Assembly: GCF_001984175.1 (NCBI RefSeq)
Contig: NZ_MTQP01000062.1
Location: forward strand, 248,001-312,000
Source of the DNA: Saccharothrix sp. ALI-22-I
Lineage (GTDB): Bacteria; Actinomycetota; Actinomycetes; Mycobacteriales; Pseudonocardiaceae
DNA length: 64,000 nucleotides
Reading direction: 5' to 3'
Shown: piece after piece, positions 53,620-62,162 of the stretch
Layout of the letters: each line of letters begins with the position of its first letter
How positions within the stretch are numbered: position 1 is the first letter of the stretch
Made by a program: the position numbers and the translations under genes
Notes under the pieces: model-generated
Seen by the model: the letters and a program-made list of their open reading frames with translations, nothing else
What the model was told of the DNA's origin: nothing
Databases searched by the model: none

Positions 53620-53918
53620 TTCGCCTGCTCCCCGTGCCCCTTGGTGGGCTTGTGGCCCTTGAACATCTCCAGCATCCGGTCGGTCACCACGAAGCCGCCC
53701 ACCACGTTGACCGTGGCCAGGAAGACCGCGGCCAGGCTCAGCGCGATCTCCAGCCCGTGCTCGGCGCGGCCGGTGATGAGGATGGCGCCGACCAGGATCA
53801 CGCCGTGGATCGCGTTCGCGCCCGACATCAGCGGCGTGTGCAGGATGGTGGACACCTTCGACACGACCTCGAAGCCGACGAACACGGCCAGCACGAAGAT
53901 CGTCACCAGGTCGATCAC
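53616..53918 (-). CDS. pntAB: NAD(P) transhydrogenase alpha subunit, membrane part
   Basis: 100 residues, three helices (VTIFVLAVFVGFEVVSKV, NAIHGVILVGAILITG, IALSLAAVFLATVNVVGGFVV) and a basic tail KGHKPTKGHGEQAK. This is the domain II part of the alpha subunit, separate from the NAD-binding part as in many actinobacteria. GTG 53918 has GGGAG upstream and overlaps the pntAA stop by four bases. Confidence 0.95.
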   Translation of the reverse strand: MIDLVTIFVLAVFVGFEVVSKVSTILHTPLMSGANAIHGVILVGAILITGRAEHGLEIALSLAAVFLATVNVVGGFVVTDRMLEMFKGHKPTKGHGEQAK

Positions 53919-55012
53919 GACAGCTCCCTCCTCAGCTCGCCCGCGTGCGTGAGGCAGCAGCCGGCCAGCACCTCGTCGGTGAGGTCGGGGGTCACCTGAC
54001 CGTCCTCGGTCATCATCATCAGGAGGTTGGCCACGTTGCGCGCGTAGAGCCTGCTGGCGTGCACCGGCATGCTGCTGGGCATGTTCTTCGCGCCGTAGAC
54101 CAGCACCTCGCCGACCCACGTCTCCTCACCGGGACTGCTCGCGGTGACGTTGCCGCCGGACTCGGCAGCCAGGTCGACCACCACCGAGCCGGGCGCCATC
54201 GCCTTGAGCATGTCGTTGGTGACCAGCACCGGCGCTTTCCGGCCGGGGATGGCGGCGGTGGAGATGACCACGTCCGAGGCGGCCACCCGGTCCGCGATCA
54301 ACTCGCGCTGGCGTTCCAGGAACGTCTCGGACTGGGCTTCGGCGTAGACGCCCTGCTGCGTTTCGAGGTCCAGTTCGAGGAACCGCGCGCCGAGGCTCTT
54401 GACCTCCTCCTTCGCCGCGGCACGGATGTCGTAGGCCTCCACCACCGCGCCGAGACGTCGTGCGGTGGCGATGGCCTGGAGCCCGGCCACGCCCGCGCCG
54501 AGGACCAGCACTTTGGCCGGCGGGACGGTGCCCGCCGCGGTGGTGAACATGGGGAGGAACTTCGGCAGGCGGTGGGCCGCCTCGATCACCGCGCGGTAGC
54601 CCGCCACCAGCGCCTGCGAGGACAGGGCGTCGACGGACTGCGCCCTGGTCACCCTGGGTAGCAGGTCGAGGCTGAACGCGGTGATCTTGTTGGCCACGAG
54701 CACCTCGATCAGCTCCGGCTCGGCGTTCGGCTGGAGGAAGCTGATCGTGATGTCGCCCTCGCGGAGGGCGGCGGCCTGCTCGGGGGTCGGTGGCTGGACG
54801 GAGACGACCACCTCGGACTGACCGGCCGGGTGGTCGGCGATGATGTTCGCGCCGGCTGCGCGGTAGGCGGCGTCCGAGGCGTGGGCGTGTCGGCCCGCTC
54901 CGGCTTGCACGTCCACCGCGAGCCCGGCACCGATCAGCGTGGTCACCGTTTCCGGTAGACCGGCTACGCGGCGCTCGGCGGGCCGCGCCTCGACGGGTAT
55001 GCCCACTCTCAC
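53915..55012 (-). CDS. pntAA: NAD(P) transhydrogenase alpha subunit, NAD-binding part
   Basis: 365 residues: alanine-dehydrogenase-like domain I with RPAERRVAGLPETV at the N-terminus, VLVLGAGVAGLQAIATARRLGA as the Rossmann nucleotide loop, and the mobile loop sequence in SGGNVTASSPGEE. Binds NADH and contacts domain III of PntB during hydride transfer. First of three overlapping genes (pntAA-pntAB-pntB). The upstream gene on the same strand is a nitric oxide synthase, 106 bases away; TTAACC and TACATA boxes in that gap could serve as an own promoter. Confidence 0.95.
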   Translation of the reverse strand: MRVGIPVEARPAERRVAGLPETVTTLIGAGLAVDVQAGAGRHAHASDAAYRAAGANIIADHPAGQSEVVVSVQPPTPEQAAALREGDITISFLQPNAEPELIEVLVANKITAFSLDLLPRVTRAQSVDALSSQALVAGYRAVIEAAHRLPKFLPMFTTAAGTVPPAKVLVLGAGVAGLQAIATARRLGAVVEAYDIRAAAKEEVKSLGARFLELDLETQQGVYAEAQSETFLERQRELIADRVAASDVVISTAAIPGRKAPVLVTNDMLKAMAPGSVVVDLAAESGGNVTASSPGEETWVGEVLVYGAKNMPSSMPVHASRLYARNVANLLMMMTEDGQVTPDLTDEVLAGCCLTHAGELRRELS

Positions 55013-55118
55013 GGAGAGTCACCCTAGTCCGCCTGAGGTGATCTACGCCACACGTGTGCGTTCACGTTAACCGTACATACGTCTTGCTGAGACCGCGCCG
55101 AGTCCGCCGACGTGCGGG

Positions 55119-56270
55119 TCAGTGGATGACCGGGCACACGCCCTTGGTGTCGCCGGGGAAGAAGTTCGGCAGCAGCTCGTCCTTGTCGTAGTACCGGTGG
55201 AAGACGCTGGTGACGCCGCTGGACATCGGCGGCACGATCCACGTCCAGTCCGCCGGGCACTTGCGGCCCGCCGCCTCCTCCTTCTTGATGTGCGTGAGGA
55301 ACCGGTCCGACTCGGTGTGGTGGTCGGTGATGGTCACGCCCGCCACCGCGAACGAGTGCAGCACCGCGCGGTTCAGCTCGACCAGCACCCGGTCCTTCCA
55401 CAGCGACTGCACCGACGACGTGTCCAGCCCCATCCGTCTGCCCAGGTAGGGCAGCAGGTCGTACCGGTCCACGTCGGCGAAGTTGCGGGCGCCGATCTCG
55501 GTGCCCATGTACCAGCCGTTGAACGGCGCGGCCGGGTAGTCGATCCCGCCGATCCGCAGCCGCATGTTGCTGATCGCGGGCACGGCGTGCCAGCGCAGCC
55601 CGAGTTCGGCCAGCCACGGCAGTTCCGGATGGCCGATCGGCACCTCCAGCACCGCGTCGGGCGGCAGTTCGACCAGGGCCGGTTCGGCGTCCTCCCGTTC
55701 CACGATCAACGGCAGCACGTCGAACGGGCCCCTTCGGGCGGGCGGGCGCCAGCCCATCCCGATCGCCTTCTCGGTGAGTTCGGCGTTGCGCCGGTCGCCC
55801 AGCACACCGCCGTCCTGGCCGGCGTAGCCCGCGTAGCGGACCAACTGCTCGTTGCGAATCCTCGGCGCCGGGTGACCGGGTTCGTCGGGGGCGAACACGG
55901 TGATCACCGGGCGGACCTTGCCGCCGTTGCCGGCCAGCCTGAGGTGCTCGACGCACTCGTCCGCGATCTCCTTGGGATCGCGCAGGTCGCGCAGGTCGCG
56001 GACCTTGAGGCTGCGCCAGTACAGCCGACCGATGCAGCGGGCGCTGTTGCGCCACGCGACCCGCGCGCCGAACGTGAGCTCGTCGGGCGTGTGGCGGTAC
56101 GTGCCGGTGGCGGCCACCTCGGCGTGCACCTCGGCGAGGCGGTGTGCGGCGGGGCCGAGCTCGGGGTTCTCGGAGTGGTGCAGTCGGATGAAGTCGTCGG
56201 CCTCGGCGAGGTCGACGGCGGTCTCGCGCAGGGGGATGGCTTCAGCCGGACACGAGGGGACGGGGGCCAT
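55119..56270 (-). CDS. nos: Nitric oxide synthase oxygenase (bacterial NOS)
   Basis: 383 residues, the heme-and-tetrahydrobiopterin catalytic module without a reductase, as in bacterial NOS. Heme thiolate Cys79 lies in WRNSARCIGR; the arginine-binding Glu is in GWYMGTEIGARNF; the C-terminal FHRYYDKDELLPNFF lies near the pterin site. Oxidises L-arginine to citrulline and NO, using borrowed flavodoxin or flavodoxin-like reductases. NO from such enzymes can protect from oxidative stress or antibiotics, or (in a few streptomycetes) nitrate a toxin. No nitration partner gene is nearby. Next on the same strand is the pnt operon, which supplies NADPH. Confidence 0.95.
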   Translation of the reverse strand: MAPVPSCPAEAIPLRETAVDLAEADDFIRLHHSENPELGPAAHRLAEVHAEVAATGTYRHTPDELTFGARVAWRNSARCIGRLYWRSLKVRDLRDLRDPKEIADECVEHLRLAGNGGKVRPVITVFAPDEPGHPAPRIRNEQLVRYAGYAGQDGGVLGDRRNAELTEKAIGMGWRPPARRGPFDVLPLIVEREDAEPALVELPPDAVLEVPIGHPELPWLAELGLRWHAVPAISNMRLRIGGIDYPAAPFNGWYMGTEIGARNFADVDRYDLLPYLGRRMGLDTSSVQSLWKDRVLVELNRAVLHSFAVAGVTITDHHTESDRFLTHIKKEEAAGRKCPADWTWIVPPMSSGVTSVFHRYYDKDELLPNFFPGDTKGVCPVIH

Positions 56271-56470
56271 GGCGGGACACCGTAGTTGCCCTTTAGTGGT
56301 TCATGCACCGCCGTGCCGGGCACTCAGGGGCCGCCGCAGCCTGCGGCTAGTACCGCACGACTCGTGCTTGATCGCACGGAAGAGTGACACATCCTGCGAA
56401 AACGAGTGATATTCGATCGTTATTCGCTTGAATCAAGCCAGTTACCTATGAGTTACATCACAGTCCATTT

Positions 56471-57571
56471 TCACCTATCGAGTGACAGCTTTGGCGGGGT
56501 CCAGGCCAGGAACTTCGTCATTCCCCGAACAGCAACGCTCGCCGGAACCGCCCGCATCGCCGCGTCGCGCATTGCCACCGCCACCGGGTTGCGCACCTTG
56601 TGCCCCACTCTGCCGAGCATCCGCGACGCCTTGGCGATCGATTGCGTGCGCGCACGGCGTCGCCGGTCGTATTCGGCGAGCGCGCCCGGCACGTCGGTGT
56701 GGGCGCACGCGGCGGCGAGCACCACGGCGTCCTCGATCGCCATGCACGCGCCCTGCCCGAGGTACGGCGTCATCGCATGGGCGGCGTCGCCGAGCAATGC
56801 CACCCGGCCCCGGACGTAGGTCGGCGGGGGCGTGGCCAGTTCGTGGATGTCGTGCCGCAGCACGGTCCCGGGCGGTGTCGCGTCCAGCACCGCCGTGATC
56901 GGGTCGTGCCAGTCGCCGACGAGCCGCCGCACCTCGCCGAGCTCGTCGCCCGAACGGCCACCGGCCGGCGCGACCGTGGCCGCGAACCAGCACACCCGGC
57001 CGTCACCCAGCGGCAGCACGCCGAACTCTGTCCCCGGCCCGAGCGTCTGGCTGATCTCCAGGTCACGCGGGAACTCCGCCTTCGTCACCCCCCGCCACGC
57101 CGTCGTGCCCGCGTAGACCGGCTCGGGCAGCGCCGGGAACAGCGCCCGCCGAATCCGGCTGCCGATGCCGTCCGCCGCCACCACGAGGTCCGCGTCCAGC
57201 TCGTCGACCGACCGCACGTCGGTGTCCGTGACCAGGCACGCCTCCGGCAACGCCGACCGCAGCACCCGGTGCAGGTCGGCCCGGTGCACGGCCACCACGT
57301 GCTCCGCCCGCGACGCGTCGAAGTGCGCGAGCGGCCGCCCCCTCGGGTCGCGGACGCCGCCGGCCACGCGAGGCGTGCCGATCCGCCGCACGTCGTCGGC
57401 CAACCCCAGCGCGGCCAACGCCCGCATCGCGTTCGGCATCACGCCCACGCCCGCACCGACCTCGCCGAACTCCGGCGCGCGCTCCAGCACGGTGACTTCC
57501 CACCCGACCTCGCGCAACGCCACCGCCGTCGTGACCCCACCGAGGCCACCACCCACCACGACCGCCTTCAT
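56471..57571 (-). CDS. FAD-dependent aromatic monooxygenase (group A)
   Basis: 366 residues with the FAD motif VVVGGGLGGVTTAVALRE at the N-terminus, the DG motif as LVVAADGIGSRIRRALFP, and the second FAD block GRVALLGDAAHAMTPYLGQGACMAIEDA. It is a p-hydroxybenzoate hydroxylase-type enzyme; the substrate is not readable. Divergent from a TetR gene, with both starts flanking a pair of perfect palindromes, so TetR control is almost certain. Substrate may be an aromatic toxin or antibiotic, because efflux/modification systems of this layout are common; this is inference. Confidence 0.92.
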   Translation of the reverse strand: MKAVVVGGGLGGVTTAVALREVGWEVTVLERAPEFGEVGAGVGVMPNAMRALAALGLADDVRRIGTPRVAGGVRDPRGRPLAHFDASRAEHVVAVHRADLHRVLRSALPEACLVTDTDVRSVDELDADLVVAADGIGSRIRRALFPALPEPVYAGTTAWRGVTKAEFPRDLEISQTLGPGTEFGVLPLGDGRVCWFAATVAPAGGRSGDELGEVRRLVGDWHDPITAVLDATPPGTVLRHDIHELATPPPTYVRGRVALLGDAAHAMTPYLGQGACMAIEDAVVLAAACAHTDVPGALAEYDRRRRARTQSIAKASRMLGRVGHKVRNPVAVAMRDAAMRAVPASVAVRGMTKFLAWTPPKLSLDR

Positions 57572-57582
57572 CCCCCACCCCT

Positions 57583-57619
57583 TCTACAGCTGTAGATGCC
57601 AGTACTCTACAGCTGTAGA
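57583..57619. promoter_or_regulatory. Twin TetR operators (perfect 14-bp palindromes)
   Basis: TCTACAGCTGTAGA occurs at 57583-57596 and again at 57606-57619, 23 bp centre to centre (about two helical turns). They lie between the monooxygenase start (57571) and the TetR start (57633). The second palindrome ends in the TetR Shine-Dalgarno AAGGAGG. Confidence 0.88.
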
Positions 57620-57632
57620 AGGAGGACGCACT

Positions 57633-58223
57633 GTGACGGAGCGCATGGCCGCCCTGGCCGACGCGGCGATCCACGTGGTGGCCACCAAGGGGATGCGCGG
57701 GCTGACCCACCGGGCGGTGGACGCGCAGGCAGGCGTGCCGATGGGCTCGACCTCGGCCTACTTCCGCACCCGCAAGGCCCTTGTCGAAGGCTTGGTGCAA
57801 CGGCTGGTCGAGGTGGAGACCGCCGAGGTGGACGCGGCGGGCGCGGACGTCCCGCTCGACCCGGACCGGCTTGCCGAGAGCCTCGCGCACGTGCTCGACC
57901 AGTGGATGACCACCGGCCGCGAGCGCACGCTGGCCCGCTACGCGTGCCTGCTGGAGGCCACCCACCACCCGGAGCTGCGCGGCATCCTGGCCCACGGTGA
58001 ACGGCCGCGCGCCCAGGCTCGGGCGCTGCTCGCAGCGCTCGGCGCGGAGGACCCGGAGCGGCAGAGCCGGGAGGTGGTGGCGTTCGTCGACGGCCTGCTG
58101 TTCGACCGGCTGGTCGGCGCGGGCGCGCTCGGCGCACCCACTCCGGGCACGCCGGAGAGCCGGGCGGAACTGACCCAGGCGGTGCGCGCGGCACTGCGCG
58201 GCGTGCTCGGCACGCATTCATGA
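57633..58223 (+). CDS. TetR-family regulator
   Basis: 196 residues with an HTH reading ADAAIHVVATKGMRGLTHRAVDAQAGVPMGSTSAYF, followed by a helical ligand-binding domain. GTG 57633 with AAGGAGG seven bases upstream. It is divergent from the monooxygenase and should repress it and itself through the two palindromes in the gap. Its stop overlaps the start of a truncated glycosyltransferase (ATGA), so that fragment is translationally coupled to it. Confidence 0.94.
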   Translation: MTERMAALADAAIHVVATKGMRGLTHRAVDAQAGVPMGSTSAYFRTRKALVEGLVQRLVEVETAEVDAAGADVPLDPDRLAESLAHVLDQWMTTGRERTLARYACLLEATHHPELRGILAHGERPRAQARALLAALGAEDPERQSREVVAFVDGLLFDRLVGAGALGAPTPGTPESRAELTQAVRAALRGVLGTHS

Positions 58224-58552
58224 AAAGCATTCATGAGATCCTGTCGCACGCCAGGGTGTTCATCACGCACTGCGGCATGGGCGGCACGATGGAAGGCCTC
58301 TACCACGGTGTGCCGATGATCGGCGTGCCCGCGATCGGCGAGCAGACCATGAACGCGATGCACCTGGTCGACCTCGGCGTCGGCCGGCACATCCCGCGTG
58401 ACGAGGTCACCGTCGAAGGGCTGCGCACCGCCGTGCTGGAACTGGCCGACGATCTCGGCGTGGCCGAACGGCCGGCCGTGATCAAGGCCGAGATCCGGGC
58501 CGCGGGCGGCATACCCGCGGCGGCCGACGTGATCGAGTCCGCGCTGAAGTGA
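58220..58552 (+). pseudogene. C-terminal fragment of a macrolide-type glycosyltransferase (GT1/MGT)
   Basis: 110 residues: ILSHARVFITHCGMGGTMEGLYHGVPMIGVPAIGEQ is the UDP-sugar binding C-terminal motif of MGT-type glycosyltransferases, which are usually about 400 residues. The N-terminal ~290 residues are missing, so no acceptor domain exists and activity is not expected. A 10-bp direct repeat (GCATTCATGA at 58214-58223 and 58227-58236, three bases apart) straddles the junction. It may be a relic of a full TetR-glycosyltransferase gene pair. The frame is open and coupled to the TetR stop, so a short product could still be made. Confidence 0.82.
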
Positions 58553-58592
58553 GGCGGGAGGGGGCGGTGCCGCCGGCGCCGCCCCCGTTCGT

Positions 58593-58832
58593 CTACGCGG
58601 ATCTCTCCGAGCTGCCCAGGCGGGGGAACGGGTCGGTCGAGAACACGACCTCCACCGGCACCTCGAAGTACTGGGCGATGCGCAGCGCCAGGTACAGGCT
58701 GGGGCTGTACTCGCCCCGCTCCAGGTAGCCCACGGTCTGGTAGTGGATGCCCAACGCCTCGGACAGCTGCCGGCGTGACACACCCCGTTCCGCGCGCAGC
58801 ATCGCGATCCGGTTGTAGACGTTTTCGCTCAT
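58593..58832 (-). CDS. XRE-family helix-turn-helix regulator
   Basis: 79 residues with the compact Cro/CI-type HTH of the YozG group: MLRAERGVSRRQLSEALGIHYQTVGYLERGEYSPSLYLALRIAQYFEVPVEVVF. ATG start overlaps the permease stop (ATGA), so it is the third gene of ATPase-permease-regulator. Such small regulators with ABC-2 transporters usually auto-control the transporter. A 14-residue C-terminal tail has no recognised domain. Confidence 0.93.
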   Translation of the reverse strand: MSENVYNRIAMLRAERGVSRRQLSEALGIHYQTVGYLERGEYSPSLYLALRIAQYFEVPVEVVFSTDPFPRLGSSERSA

Positions 58833-59680
58833 CGCACCCTCTGCAACGCCGCCTGCCGGCGTTGCTCCATTTCCGCTCCGGACTCCCGGCGGGCCATCCG
58901 CCGCAGGATCGTAGGCGCCAGCAGGAAGCCGACCACCGCCCACACCCCCAGCACGCCGACCATCTCCAAGATCCGCCAGGACCCGCCGATCTCCGCTGCC
59001 GCCGCCGAGTCCGGCAGCAGCGCCGCCCTGGCGCCGTGGCCGGTCCAGTACACCGGGAACACCTGGGCCACGGCCTGCAACCACCCCGGCAGCGCGGTGA
59101 TCGGGTAGAAGATGCCCGAGATCGCGGTGATGCCCATCATCGGCAGCATGGTGATGCCCATCGCGCTGCCCGGACTCCGGCTGATCGACCCGGCGACCGC
59201 GCCCCACGGCAGGGTCGACAGCATGCCGAGCGCCAGCACCGCGAGCAACGCGAGCAGACCGCCCGCTCCGGCGTCCGCCAGCACGTTCACCAGGAACAGA
59301 CCGGGCACCAGGACGACCAGCAGGCCGAACACGATGTCCAACGAGGTCTGCGTGGTCCGGCCGACCAGGTAGCCGACCATGCCGTTGGGCACGGCCTTGG
59401 CGCGCAGCAGCGTGCCGTCCTCGCGGTTGACCGAGAGCTGGCCCGCCGGTCCGACCAGACCGCCGAAGGCCACCGACATGCCGAGCATGCTCGGCAGCGT
59501 GAGCGCGGCGAGCGTGACGCCGGCGGCCTCGACGTCCGAGTCGCGCTGGAACCACAGCACGGTCACGAACGAGATGGCGATGACCACGTTGAAGACCTGG
59601 TCCTCGCTGCCCAAGGAGTGTCGGAACTCGCGCAGCCCGCGTTCCAGGCCCAGCCGGGCGCCGTGCAGCGTGGGGTTCAC
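58829..59680 (-). CDS. ABC-2 type transporter permease
   Basis: 283 residues with six membrane helices (for example VFNVVIAISFVTVLWF, LDIVFGLLVVLVPGLFLVNVL, GGLLALLAVLALGMLSTL, and the last IRLEMVGVLGVWAVVGFLL region). Typical DrrB/ABC-2 permease of two-component exporters. The GTG start overlaps the ATPase stop by four bases. Likely exports a drug or lipid-like molecule. Confidence 0.9.
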   Translation of the reverse strand: MNPTLHGARLGLERGLREFRHSLGSEDQVFNVVIAISFVTVLWFQRDSDVEAAGVTLAALTLPSMLGMSVAFGGLVGPAGQLSVNREDGTLLRAKAVPNGMVGYLVGRTTQTSLDIVFGLLVVLVPGLFLVNVLADAGAGGLLALLAVLALGMLSTLPWGAVAGSISRSPGSAMGITMLPMMGITAISGIFYPITALPGWLQAVAQVFPVYWTGHGARAALLPDSAAAAEIGGSWRILEMVGVLGVWAVVGFLLAPTILRRMARRESGAEMEQRRQAALQRVR

Positions 59681-60573
59681 AGGACCGCCACCTCCTCCTT
59701 CGCCTGCCCGCTCTCGTGCCGCTGCACGAGAGCCATGTACGTGTCCTCCAACGTGCTGCGCCGCACCTCCAGCTCGGAGATGCCGGTCTCGTGCTGGCGG
59801 AACAGGTCGCGCACGAACGCCGTCGCGTCGTCGGCCGTGTGCACGTGCCGCTGGCCGCCCTGCGTCCAGCGGATCTCGGACTTGCCCTCGACCTGGCGGC
59901 TGAGCTGGTCCGGGCTGCCGTCGGCGATGATCCGGCCGCCCGCGAGCACCAGGATGCGGTCGGCCAGCTTCTCCGCCTCGGCCAGGTCGTGCGTGGTGAG
60001 CAGGATCGTCATGCCCTCCAGGTCCGACAGCCGGTGCACCAGGTCGTGGAAGTCCCGGCGCGCGTGCGGGTCGAACCCGGCGGTCGGCTCGTCCAGGAAC
60101 AGCAGCTCGGGCTTGCCGACGATGCCGATCGCCACGTCCAACCGGCGTCGTTGGCCGCCGGAGAGCTTGCTGACCTTCTTGTCCGCGTGCTCGGTCAGGC
60201 CGACGGTGTCGATCAGCTCGTCGGTGTCGAACGGCCGCGGCTGGTGGGGCGTGCTGTAGGGCGTGTAGTAGCGGCCGAGGTGGTGCAACAACTCGCGCAC
60301 CCGCCAGCGGCCGTGGTCGCGCCACGACTGCAACACCACGCCGAGCTTGGCCCGCCAGGCCTCGTCACCGGTGGCCGGGTCGACGCCCAGCACCCGGACC
60401 CGGCCGTCGGAGGGCAACCGGAAGCCCTCCAGGATCTCGATCGTCGTCGTCTTGCCCGCGCCGTTCGGCCCGAGCAAGGCCACCACCTCGCCGGGGCCCG
60501 CGTCGAAGTCGACCCCGTGCAGCACGTCCGTCGTGCCGTAGCGCATCCGCAGATCGCGCACCTCGATGACCAA
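59677..60573 (-). CDS. ABC transporter ATP-binding protein (DrrA-like)
   Basis: 298 residues: Walker A LLGPNGAGKTTTIEIL, Q-loop VLQSWR, signature LSGGQRRRLDVAIGIVGKP, Walker B LLFLDEPTAGFDP, H-loop LTTHDLAEAE, and a roughly 80-residue C-terminal extension like DrrA. TTG at 60573 has GAGGTGAGGG upstream. Heads a coupled operon ATPase-permease-XRE. Divergent from a cytochrome P450 gene, sharing a 159-base A/T-richer gap. Confidence 0.93.
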   Translation of the reverse strand: MVIEVRDLRMRYGTTDVLHGVDFDAGPGEVVALLGPNGAGKTTTIEILEGFRLPSDGRVRVLGVDPATGDEAWRAKLGVVLQSWRDHGRWRVRELLHHLGRYYTPYSTPHQPRPFDTDELIDTVGLTEHADKKVSKLSGGQRRRLDVAIGIVGKPELLFLDEPTAGFDPHARRDFHDLVHRLSDLEGMTILLTTHDLAEAEKLADRILVLAGGRIIADGSPDQLSRQVEGKSEIRWTQGGQRHVHTADDATAFVRDLFRQHETGISELEVRRSTLEDTYMALVQRHESGQAKEEVAVL

Positions 60574-60732
60574 AGACCCTCACCTCCCCCATCAGAGTTC
60601 TCGGGCATTTTGTAGCACACCTGCTATCACTCGTACTAAGCCCGTTCCCTTACAGCTTATTTACTTCATGGCTTCGTGAATTTTCTGTAGTTTGCGAAGG
60701 TAGGTCCCTGAACGCACTGGGAGGTGTGCGAG

Positions 60733-61932
60733 ATGACCGAAACGCTGTACTCCGAGCTGCCGACCGAACGCAGCACGCAGTTCGACCCGCCCGCGGAGTT
60801 GGGGTTGCTCCGCGAGACGGCGCCGATCAGCCGGATGACGTTCCCCGACGGGCACCTGGGGTGGCTCGTGACCAGTTACGAGCTGGCCCGGGAGGTGCAC
60901 GCGGACCGGCGGTTCAGCAGCCGGGCCGAGTTGCAGCACTCACCGCGACCGGTCGGGGGCAAGGCGGTCACGCAACGGCCGCCCGCCAAGCCGGGCATGT
61001 TCATCGGGATGGACGCGCCCGACCACACCCGGTACCGCAAGCTGTTGACCGGGCAGTTCACCGTGCGGCGGATGAACCAGCTAATGCCGCGGATCGAGCA
61101 GATCGTGGCCGATCACCTGGCCGCGATGCGCGCTGCCGGTTCGCCGGTGGACCTGGTGGCGAACTTCGCGCTGCCGGTGCCGTCGTTGGTGATCTGCGAG
61201 CTGCTGGGGGTGCCTTACGAGGAGCGCGAGTCGTTCCAGAAGGACACCGCGAAGGCGCTGAGCCTGGACTCCACGTTCGAGGAGATCATGGAGGCGTTCG
61301 ACCAGCTGGAGGCGTTCGTGTTCCGGCTGGCGCAACGCAAGCGCGTCACGCCGGGCGACGACATGCTGTCCGGGTTGATCGCCACCGGTGAGCTGACCGA
61401 CGAGGAGATCGCCAACATGGGGATGCTCCTCCTCGTCGCAGGGCACGAGACCACGGCGAACATGCTGGGTCTCGGCACGTTGCTGCTGCTGCAGCACCCC
61501 GAGCAGTTGGCGGCGCTGCGGGCCGACCCGTCGTTGGTGGACAACGCGGTCGAGGAGCTGATGCGGTACCTGTCGATCATCCAGTTCGGCACGATCCGCA
61601 CCGCGTTGGAGGACATCGAGATCGGTGGTGTGGTGGTCCGGGCCGGCGAGTCGGTCTCGATCTCCGTCGCCGCCGCCAACCGGGACCCGGCGCGGTTCGA
61701 GCGGCCGGACGAGTTCGACATCCACCGGCCCGCGGGCGGGCACATCGGGTTCGGCCACGGCGTGCACCAGTGTCTCGGGCAGCAGTTGGCCAGGATCGAG
61801 ATGAGGGTCGGGTTCACGGCGCTGTTCCGGGAGTTCCCGGACCTGCGGCTCGCGGTACCCGCCGAGGAGGTGCGGATGCGGGACGACATGGCCATCTACG
61901 GGGTGCACGAGCTGCCGGTGGAGTTCTCGTGA
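60733..61932 (+). CDS. Cytochrome P450
   Basis: 399 residues. I-helix motif LLLVAGHETTANM, ExxR in VEELMRYLS, and the heme thiolate Cys347 in FGHGVHQCLGQQLARIE. Resembles CYP105/CYP107-type soluble P450s of actinomycetes, which hydroxylate macrolides, terpenes and drugs; no substrate inferred. ATG 60733 has GGGAGG nine bases upstream; GTG 60724 is too close to that site. The stop overlaps the ferredoxin start (GTGA), so the two form a dedicated electron-transfer pair. Confidence 0.95.
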   Translation: MTETLYSELPTERSTQFDPPAELGLLRETAPISRMTFPDGHLGWLVTSYELAREVHADRRFSSRAELQHSPRPVGGKAVTQRPPAKPGMFIGMDAPDHTRYRKLLTGQFTVRRMNQLMPRIEQIVADHLAAMRAAGSPVDLVANFALPVPSLVICELLGVPYEERESFQKDTAKALSLDSTFEEIMEAFDQLEAFVFRLAQRKRVTPGDDMLSGLIATGELTDEEIANMGMLLLVAGHETTANMLGLGTLLLLQHPEQLAALRADPSLVDNAVEELMRYLSIIQFGTIRTALEDIEIGGVVVRAGESVSISVAAANRDPARFERPDEFDIHRPAGGHIGFGHGVHQCLGQQLARIEMRVGFTALFREFPDLRLAVPAEEVRMRDDMAIYGVHELPVEFS

Positions 61933-62123
61933 AGATCGAGGTGGATCCGGAGCGGTGCGCGGGGTCGGGCATGTGCGCGTTGACCGACTCGGCGGTGTTC
62001 GACCAGGACGAGGTGGACGGCACGGTCGTGCTGCTGCAGCCGTCGCCTCCGGTCGAGCACGAGAAGTCGGCGCGTGAAGCGGCACACCTGTGCCCGGCCG
62101 GCGCCATCCGCGTAGTGGAGTGA
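61929..62123 (+). CDS. [3Fe-4S]-type ferredoxin
   Basis: 64 residues with cysteines at 10, 16 and 55 (ERCAGSGMC and HLCPAGAI), the three-Cys pattern of P450-partner [3Fe-4S] ferredoxins. GTG start overlaps the P450 stop by four bases. It should carry electrons from a ferredoxin reductase elsewhere to the P450. A hairpin at 62132 terminates the operon. Confidence 0.94.
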   Translation: MKIEVDPERCAGSGMCALTDSAVFDQDEVDGTVVLLQPSPPVEHEKSAREAAHLCPAGAIRVVE

Positions 62124-62131
62124 CGGGGGCT

Positions 62132-62159
62132 GCTGGGGCCGCCTTCGGGCGGTCCCAGC
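62132..62159. terminator. Terminator between ferredoxin and toxin genes
   Basis: GCTGGG..CCGCC pairs with GGCGG..CCCAGC across a TTCG tetraloop. It may work for both convergent transcripts. Confidence 0.75.
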
Positions 62160-62162
62160 GGG

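Noticed and set aside
52588-53952. A 454-codon plus-strand frame opposite pntB
   Set aside because: Shadow frame rich in Arg, Gln and His; the pnt genes have clear motifs and overlaps.
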